Shown here: in pieces, positions 57,281 through 64,000 of the stretch
How positions within the stretch are numbered: the stretch's first letter is position 1
Layout of the letters: each line of letters begins with the position of its first letter
Origin: Phytophthora quininea
Lineage: Eukaryota; Oomycota; Peronosporomycetes; Peronosporales; Peronosporaceae
Length of the DNA: 64,000 nucleotides
Direction: 5' to 3'
NCBI GenBank assembly: GCA_011947345.1
Contig: JAAVTG010000382.1
Coordinates: 27,553-91,552, forward strand
The notes under the pieces: generated by a model
What the model was told of the DNA's origin: nothing
The model's input: the letters and a program-made list of their open reading frames with translations, nothing else
The model's database searches: none
Program-made: the position numbers and the translations under genes

Positions 57281-58201
57281 ATGTCGTCGTCGAAGCTGGT
57301 CGTGGCGCTGTACCGGTCGCTGCTGCGCCACGCCAAGGTGCTGGACGCCCACGAGGCCTTCAAGGCGCTGCTGCCGCGCGAGGTTTTGTGGCACGGCGGC
57401 TCCCGATGGTGCGATTTCTTCGCCTCCAACGCGTCCTGCGTGTCGGCCGTGCGCCGAGAGTTCCACGAGCCTCTGACGGACCCCAAGGAGCTGGCAGCCG
57501 CGCTGGACGAGGCGCTGCAGATCCACAAGACCATCTCGCAGCGCGTGCACTTGCTGTACCAGGACGAGCAAGACCAGAAGCTGCTAAGGTTCGCAGACGT
57601 GCCCTGCGTCGTGACATTCGAGGCCAAGTATGAGCAGGAGAAACGCCGGCTACAGCAACAGGACCAGGACGCGCTGCAGGACGCGCTGGAGCTGATCCAG
57701 AGCGCGGCGAACCTGCTGGAGAGCGAGCAGCTGGAGATGGACGACAAGAAGAGGCTGGCCAAGGCCTACTACGTCGAGTCGATCAAGGCCTTCGAGACGG
57801 CAGACGCCCACGCGTATCTTGGATGGCACCACTACCTGGATGGGGACGTGGAGCAGGCTGTCAGCGAGTGCGAGCGAGCCATTGAGCTCGACCCTGCATT
57901 CGGCAATCCGTACAACGATCTGGGGCTGATGATGATCCACGAGGGCAAGAAGGAGGAGGCCATGGACCTGTTCAATAAGGCCAAGATGGCTCCTAGGAAT
58001 GACGTGCGTCATTACGCGTGTCAGAACCTCGCGGCGCTGCATTTGGAGAACGACCAAGTCAAACCGGCGCTGCATGAATACATCGAGTCGCTGCATTGGA
58101 TGCGGCCAGACGAGACGAAGAGAAGCATGATCCGAAACACTGTTAGCGATATGGGCGATGTGCTGATCAGTCTCGCTGCGAGCAAGACGGAGGCGAACTA
58201 A
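57281..58201 (+). CDS. TPR-repeat protein, 306 aa
   Basis: ATG at 57281 in an intronless frame. The N-terminus contains LYRSLLRHAKVL, which recalls LYR-motif proteins but is not diagnostic. A coiled-coil stretch YEQEKRRLQQQDQDALQDAL sits in the middle. At least two tetratricopeptide repeats follow, near 185-250 (AHAYLGWHHYLDGDVEQAVS, then PYNDLGLMMIHEGKKEEAMD). TPRs bind other proteins; the partner is unknown. It converges on METTL16 with 67 bp between stops. Confidence 0.8.
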   Translation: MSSSKLVVALYRSLLRHAKVLDAHEAFKALLPREVLWHGGSRWCDFFASNASCVSAVRREFHEPLTDPKELAAALDEALQIHKTISQRVHLLYQDEQDQKLLRFADVPCVVTFEAKYEQEKRRLQQQDQDALQDALELIQSAANLLESEQLEMDDKKRLAKAYYVESIKAFETADAHAYLGWHHYLDGDVEQAVSECERAIELDPAFGNPYNDLGLMMIHEGKKEEAMDLFNKAKMAPRNDVRHYACQNLAALHLENDQVKPALHEYIESLHWMRPDETKRSMIRNTVSDMGDVLISLAASKTEAN

Positions 58202-58268
58202 GCAGAGGCTACGGGGCTCCAATATGTTGTCTTGTCACGGAACTATGGAATGCGAAACAAACCCCATT

Positions 58269-59898
58269 TTATCGTTCCATTCGCTGCGCTTTTCGCCTCC
58301 ACTGCCGACTTGTTCGAATCGTGGCCGATTGCAGCATGTCTACCATCGTCCAAAACTCTGCTCGCCCTCCTTCCTCAAAAGCTACCACCACTTCAAAGCC
58401 TTCCTTGCTGTCGTCCAGCGTAGACATCTCAATCCGACCGGAACAGAGCAAGTCGTTGTCTCCTGAAGCCGGCAGTCTCTGCTCTAGTCGATACATCACC
58501 CAGTGTTGGTCGTCTTCGTTTTCTTCGGCTTTGTCTCCACTATCAACTGACAAGCTGAGGTTTTCCTTCGTCTCGACAAACTCGCGCACCCTCTGCACGA
58601 CATCCTCCAGCGAAGCACAACCACTTGCTGCTGTGCACGACAAACATCGTAAGTTTGTAACACAACGCACACCGCACCGCACAATACCAGCGCACCTTTT
58701 TGTGATTGAAGCGGCACTCGAAAGCTGATCTCTTGTCGTCGATGCGCTTCTTTTCGTTTTCCCAGCACTTTTGCTGATGGATCGTCCTCTACTTGAGTCC
58801 AATACGTCCAAGCAATGCCCCAACGCTTGGTGCGGCCTTGGGAAAACTCGGTCGTCCGAGTACTCTGCACATTCTTCTCGCGCAACAGCGCCAAGAGCTT
58901 GCGCAGACTCGACTTCCTGCCAACCATCGACGTAAACCACAAGATACGATCCTGCAGCTCTACGCTTTCGTCGATCATACTGCCAATGAACGCGACCTCG
59001 CCACCCGGAAACACCATCTCGTTGGCGCTGCCCATGCAGCTCGTCTCTGGATTGGTGTCCGCTTCGCTCATGTTGTCGAAGAACGGTGGATTACACATGA
59101 CGAAGTGGAATTTGCTGCCCGATGCTTCGTCTTGTAGCGGTTCCTTCAGCAGTTTGTCGGTGTGTGTTTTCTTCACGGTGATCAGCTGCTCCAGACGATT
59201 CCGAGCCACATTTTCTTTAGCGCACGTGTACGAGTCGTTATCGATCTCTGTCGCGACAAATCTCCACTTGTTCATGGTAGCGCCGAGCAGCGCGTAAATG
59301 CAGTTTGCTCCTGTCCCCACGTCGATGCCAGCGATTACCAGTCGCTCTTCAGCATTGCGTCTTCCGATGAAGGAACCACAATGCACTTGATTGAGCAGAT
59401 CTTCAATCCAATGAATATAGTTAAGCCGGTTCGGTAGCTAGCTCAACCATCCACGAGGAAACGTAAGAAACACCAGCAGCAAATGTTTGCCTTCCTCCTT
59501 CACTTACCGGTGGACACAGTCGGTTGATCGGGATCTCCCACTTTAGTCCAAAGTCATGTAGCAACAGCGTCTTCGTCAGCTCCCTGTTCATCAACCACCA
59601 TCAAACAAATGCCTACACACCCCAGTAAACACAGCAGTACCTGACTGCAAAGGGGTCATCCCATGCTAATGAAGCTTGGTATTTATCGTCATCTGTATTG
59701 CGAAGGCTACAACGCCAACAGGCATGTTAAAACTGCGTATTCAACGCGTGTCAGCCACCCAATCGGACACGTACTATTGCTTAAACTCGGGGTACTGCTG
59801 CCCTAGCGCGTAAAAGTCCGGGGGTTGGTCTTGTAGCGGTTGCGGTCATGCTGCAAAGCGCCGAGATGCGGCGTGGGCCGCCGTCTTTCGCCGCGCAT
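58269..59898 (-). CDS. METTL16: METTL16-type U6 snRNA / RNA N6-adenosine methyltransferase
   Basis: A nuclear SAM-dependent enzyme that methylates A43-type sites in U6 snRNA and SAM-synthetase hairpins in animals. Exon pieces run from ATG 59898 through HDRNRYKTN, LAWDDPFAVR (near 59650), LLLHDFGLKWEIPINRL (near 59540) and NRLNYIHWIEDLL. The long exon to about 58700 has the SAM motif DVGTGANCIY, the catalytic MCNPPFFDNMSEAD, GGEVAFIGSMIDESV and WFTSMVGRKSSLRKL. An intron with GTGCGC donor precedes the last exon, a Glu/Asp-rich tail ending at 58269. One base is missing in the G5 run at 59820-59824, where the frame should pass from KTN to PPDFYALGQQYPEFKQ. Its 5' end overlaps the end of the AAA gene by about 50 bp on the same strand. 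Confidence 0.9.
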
Positions 59899-61164
59899 GG
59901 CTGCTGCGGACGGAAGCTCTGGTTGTGTCCGAGCGACGGTCTCTCCTGCCTGAATTTCGGTGATCGAACAGTACCGTGCTTGCACCGGCCGTTGGCGCTG
60001 TTGATGTTGCCTCGTTGATCGCCTGCAGCACGAACTTGATGGCGACGTTTGTGGCGCTCAGATCGTCTCTCATGGAGGCCATCGCAGCTTCGCGCAGAAT
60101 TGCACTTACGTCTCCAGCAGACATCCCAGCAGTGCGTTTGGCCATGTGACGAGCCAACTCTTCATTGCAAGTGAAACTCGGGTCCTCCACGTAGTCCACA
60201 GGAACCTTCTGCAGCGCCTGGAGGATCAACGCACAGCGAGCGTCTTCATCTGGGAAGTCCACGTTGATGTGAACGTCGAAGCGTCTAAAAGAAGGAATAA
60301 TGAGGTTAGTATAAGAGCTAATAAACGTTCATGCAGAAACCTACCCGGGTCGAAGAATCGCCGGGTCCAGTAGCTCCTTGTTAGTTGTGGAAGCTAGGAT
60401 CACCACGTGCTGCTTGAGGAAGACCATGCGAGCTTCGTCGCTGGCCAAACTTTGCTGTAACTTGCTGCAATTGGTACTGAAGCCATCCATTTCGACCAGT
60501 AGCATACTCAGCATCCGATCAAAGGTTTGCTCGGTACTTGTGTCGAAACCTCGCAGCGGAGCGATACTCTCAATTTGATCAAAGTATAACACACAAGGTG
60601 CTGCATTTCTTGCAGTTGCAAACAATTCACGTAGCGCTTTCTCCGTGTCGCCGACGATCGTGAGTAAATCACTGCACTGAACTGACACAAATGACGCGAG
60701 TCCTCGACGACGAACTTCCTCGGCGACTGCGTGGGCTAAATGAGTTTTGCCAGAGCCTGGTGGTCCAGTTAGCAATACTCCCTTGGGTGGAGTCGTCCGA
60801 ATCTCAAGAACCGACTGCAGTCCTCGAGCGGCTCAATCAGAGCCACCCGAAGCGTCTGGATCGCATCTTCCATCCCGAAGACATGTGAAAACGCATCCAA
60901 CGACTTATCCAACCCGGACTTCTGAATTGAAGCAGACGCTGGTTGTTGCTGCTTTTGCTCCACATGATGCGTCTGGAGAACGGACGGATAGGTCACCGCA
61001 AGCGCCTGCTCAAAGTGGCAAGGACATACAACAGCGTCGCCCCCGGTACCTTCGTTAAGACAGCACTGCAGAGCCTTCTGGCAAAGACTGAGCAGATCAG
61101 CACCCACGAATCCTCCAGTGCTCTCACTCAGTTGGCTCATAAATTCATCATCGAGTTCATCCAT
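59846..61164 (-). pseudogene. Double-AAA ATPase (CDC48/AFG2-like), 5'-truncated
   Basis: What remains begins at the end of the first AAA module: FMSQLSESTGGFVGADLLSL (the lid helix), a linker, then a complete second AAA module. It has Walker A GPPGSGKTHLA near 60750, Walker B CVLYFDQIES near 60580 (note Gln where Glu is expected), sensor ILASTTN, and an Arg-finger region LRPGRFD split by an intron at about 60285-60345. The C-terminal lid MSAGDVSAILREAA follows. The first ATPase module and the start codon are absent: at about 61165 the sequence turns into a phosphatase gene on the other strand. One base is missing near 60806-60810, between SRFL and PPKGVLLTGPPG. If the truncation is an assembly join, the intact gene would be a hexameric unfoldase of the CDC48 group. 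Confidence 0.7.
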
Positions 61165-61169
61165 TCGCC

Positions 61170-61613
61170 ACTCATCATAATTCGAAGGACTTCGAGACGC
61201 TCAGCGCCGGCACGGGGTGCGCGTCCGCCACTGGTCGGTGCGTCGTCGCTGTTGTGGTCTTCTGCGCCACGCTCGCTCTGACCCCCGTGCCCTACAGTCG
61301 GTACTACCTGGGCGACCACACGACGCTGCAGGTCATTGTCGGATCCGCCGACGGCCTCGTGCTGGGCGTGCTCTACTTCTTCTTCGTGCGCTGGAGCGTG
61401 ATGCATCGCGCCATTGACGCAAGCACACGCTTCATTGCACGAACCATCAAGTTCGAGATCCGAGACGACTTCTACCTGACGCCGGGGCAATCCACCGAGG
61501 CGTCGGCTGACGACGGCACCATCGCCGACGACACCAGCGAGAGCGAGAACGCTGGCGTCCACAACACCCACGCTGTGGAGAAGGAGATCCAGACGCCGTA
61601 CGTGCAGGCGTAG
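61170..61613 (+). pseudogene. PAP2-type lipid phosphatase, C-terminal part only
   Basis: The frame contains PVPYSRYYLGDHTTLQVIVG, matching the third PAP2 motif (SRxYLGxHTxxQVxxG, with the catalytic His) of dolichyl-diphosphate and related phosphatases. Then come a membrane segment and a hydrophilic tail ending at TAG 61611. The first motif (KxxxxxxRP) and a proper PSGH motif are missing: the frame opens into the AAA fragment at about 61170-61180 without an ATG. The stretch GTGCASATGRC could be a worn second motif. Probably membrane-bound before truncation. Confidence 0.65.
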
Positions 61614-61751
61614 ACCAACCAACTCGACCACTAGAGCATTTATAACATAGCAACACAGTTTTCCAACACCTTCCCGCCACGGCTATTTGAAGGCGTTCTA
61701 ATTGTGCCTGGTGGCGATGCGAGTTGGTCGCAACAGGTCCCAGACTCGAGC

Positions 61752-62365
61752 ATGAAGACCGCAGCTGCGAGTCGCGATCGCGGCGGAGGCGATGAAGGAG
61801 GAAACGTGGAGAACCGCAAGGCTGAAGAGGGCGTTGAAGTTGACGGTAAGCACCATCGACCAGCCGTATTCCGAGCGGGCACTCGAGTCGAACGCGAACT
61901 CGACGGGCTGTGGTTTCCTGGCACAATCACACATGCCGAGCCGGCCAGCGACTGCTACGAAGTCGAGTACGACGAGGACATGAACCGAGAGAGCGAAGTC
62001 TCGGCCAGTGAGCTGAGATTGCTGGACCCCAGTCAAACTCGAGAGCCACCGATGAAGCTGCAACTGACGGTTCAACAGCGCGAAATGCTGCGCAAGGACT
62101 CGTTGCTGATGCAGACTCCCGACTTCGACCCGAACAAAACGCCGACCGTGGTGCTGCACCACCAAGGAGAGACCAATTCAGGTACTGTACAGTAAGTGAA
62201 CTTTCCGGCACAATTGTATCCCATGTATCCGCGTTGCTGATGGTGTTGTTGGTCTCGTGTATCTGCACAGCGGCGGGGTATATCATCAACGGCCTCGAGA
62301 ACAACGTAGCAACGGGCAACGGCCTGCGCGGCATTCGGTGGCTGCGAGGCAACACTTTTGATTAA
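61752..62365 (+). CDS. Tudor-like domain protein, 174 aa
   Basis: Two exons, 61752-62181 and 62271-62365, with an 89-nt intron (GTACTG..GCACAG) that joins the frames in phase. A charged N-terminus leads to FRAGTRVERELDGLWFPGTI...YEVEYDEDM, a single Tudor/Agenet-like barrel (about residues 35-85) of the type that reads methylated lysine or arginine. The rest is helical, and the second exon ends WLRGNTFD. The downstream coiled-coil gene converges on it and the two stop codons overlap at TTAA. Confidence 0.6.
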
Positions 62366-63615
62366 TAGAATGGCTTAGAGCTCGTTTCAGCTCGCTTCTG
62401 CTGGTGTGGCGACGACGCGTTATCATCGAGACTAAGCTCAAGACGCAGCGCGCACTCGTAGCTCTCGAACGCCTCATCCAGAAGAAACTCCTAACACCAC
62501 ATCGAGTTAATGGCAGAACCCAACAATCAGTGCTTGTCCCCATGCAACACTCACTCGTTTCTCCAGATCTGCGGCGGTAGCTGTCAAGAATTGAATCTCG
62601 CGGTGAATTCGCGCTTGCAGAGCCTGCGCTGCCATTTTCCGCTCGCGATGCTCGAACGAAGCGTGCTTCATGCGTCTCTGGAATTCTCTTGCAGCACGGG
62701 AATCGGCAGTGGCCTGCTGCAGCATCTGAGCCTGGTCACGCCGTCGCTGGCGGTGGATCGCTGATAGTGATGCACTTGCTTCCAGCGTGCCACGGAGTTT
62801 CCTCTCGATCTTTACAGCCGGAGCTTGCGCTGGATGAGTCTACGTACGATGAACCAAAAAGCGACGTCACTCATGCCAGCGCATTTCACTTCTCTCGCCC
62901 CCATCACGTACATTCTCCTTGTCAAGAATTCCCGACAGCTCGCTCGCTAGAGACGCATTCACATCTGGGAACGCCGTCGCGTCTAGTACCGAGTCTTGTA
63001 ACAGCCCACCAAATGCTGTCGACACGGCGCGCTCCAGCAGCTCCCTCGTCAGCGTTTGCTGCTCGCCCTCCTCGTGCCTCTGATCTTGGCCATCTTCTTC
63101 ATCCTTCGCCTTCTGTCTGCTCCTTCGTCTTGGCGCTTGCTCCTGCCTCACTCTCCTCTCTGCTCTCGTGGCAGCTGCTCTCCTGGGCTGCACCAACTTT
63201 GTCGACGAGTTCCACGACTGCTTGGGTCGAGCCTCCTCCTCCGTCTCCTGCTCTGCGGTCATCTCCTCAAACTCAAGATGAACAGTCGTCTGCAAACGCT
63301 TTAGCTTGTATTTGGAGGGCTCTTAAATACTCATCAGGGCGACGGCCGCTTCCAGACTGCCAGCCATCCCCCGTGAACGCGTTCATCTGCTGCGTGGCCA
63401 GCGTCATGGCCTCAAGTGGGCGCTCAGCTCCTGCAGCGACGTGGTAGCAGCCGAAATGGCGGCCACGCAGCTCTCGTAGGCCTCCACGCGCCGCTGCACA
63501 CCCGCCAGATACTCCTCCCGCTCGGTCAGCGTCGCTCGACGCCCCGACTCGCTCCGTGGGGCGTTCCTGGCTCGCTGTGGAGCTCCGCAGCTGCTGCTGG
63601 TTCCGGCGACGACAT
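62362..63615 (-). CDS. Unrecognised coiled-coil protein (multi-exon)
   Basis: My model starts at ATG 63615 (MSSPEPAAAAELHSEPGTPH), crosses a frame break at the C4 run 63542-63545, and continues TLTEREEYLAGVQRRVEAYE. An exon at about 63291-62930 reads TTVHLEFEEMTAEQ... to LSGILDKEN and carries basic and Glu/Gln-rich coiled-coil sequence. The GTACGT intron (near 62928-62850) joins to THPAQAPAVKIERKLRGTLE and QRRMKHASFEHRERKMAAQA. A GTGAGT intron leads to the last exon, EFLLDEAFESYECALRLEL, ending KPFY at 62362. The link between the first and second exons is not resolved. No family recognised; a cytoskeletal or scaffold role is only a guess. Confidence 0.5.
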
Positions 63616-63706
63616 GTTCGAATTTGAATTTATGGCGCCACAAACTTGTGGATGAAATGTGAGGAAAACGATTTGTATTGTGAAAAAGAGCTGGTTGCCT
63701 TCAACT

Positions 63707-64000
63707 TCAGGCGCGACCATCGTTCTGGAGGAAGTACTCGTTGCGAGAGATCTCTGCGCACAGATTGTGGGTCCTCTCCACCGCAAATGCCTGCAAAGTA
63801 AAGCGTAGTATTAGTTTGTGTTGTGTTGTCTGTTAGTGACTAGTCTATCTGTCTTACCGTGACGGCGATCTCGAGCAGCAGGAAGAAGTAGAGGAACACG
63901 AAGAGCGAGATGCCGGGGCTGTTCTCGATGTGGACGAGCTTGTCCAGCAGGTAAATCTTGATCACAAAGTAGGTCGTGACCCCAGGGCCACCACGTGCGA
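63707..64000 (-). CDS. Unrecognised membrane protein, C-terminal part (runs off the window)
   Basis: Two exons: 63858-64000 (open at the window edge) and 63707-63790, joined across a 67-nt intron with donor GTAAGA and acceptor TTTGCAG. The readable part contains TTYFVIKIYLLDKLVHIEN, a strong hydrophobic segment SLFVFLYFFLLLEIAVT, and a short polar tail that ends NEYFLQNDGRA. Family unknown. Confidence 0.55.

Overview
The window is nuclear DNA of an oomycete, most likely Phytophthora or a close relative. The genes are eukaryotic, compact and close together. Introns are short (about 65-90 nt) with GT(A/G)NGT donors. Several proteins have oomycete character (an anoctamin, a GGGxRC zinc-finger protein, a P-type H+-ATPase relic), and the tyrosine-recombinase (Crypton-like) and hAT relics resemble those of Phytophthora genomes.

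Layout. (1) 1-1478: sparse DNA with a hAT transposase relic. (2) 1479-11785: gene-dense block with a PP2C phosphatase, a uridine phosphorylase, a multipass membrane protein, an anoctamin (TMEM16), a double calponin-homology protein and a class II sirtuin. (3) 12134-40535: the dominant feature, a 28.4-kb head-to-tail array of 44 units of about 653 bp. Each unit carries one tRNA-Gly(GCC) gene on the minus strand and a 9-bp minisatellite. Thirty tRNA copies are identical and intact; 14 carry a one-base deletion in the variable-loop/T-arm region. (4) 40536-51300: repeat-rich island with two copies of an unknown duplicated segment, two Crypton-like elements (one inserted into the duplicated segment), a small HTH gene, a UFC1 gene and a broken H+-ATPase relic. 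(5) 51517-64000: gene-dense again, with a zinc-finger protein, an RTEL1-type helicase, a TPR protein, METTL16, a 5'-truncated double-AAA ATPase meeting a 5'-truncated PAP2 phosphatase, a Tudor-like protein, a coiled-coil protein and a partial membrane protein.

The genes do not form a pathway; they are ordinary housekeeping genes on both sides of a tRNA satellite and transposon island. The array is the unusual system here. It could be a mass tRNA-Gly source, a chromatin boundary, or simply a satellite that captured a tRNA gene. A recurring technical signal affects interpretation: at least 15 conserved reading frames are broken by one missing base, mostly in short homopolymers, and never by an extra base. 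Many of these breaks, and some differences between array copies, may be consensus errors rather than biology.
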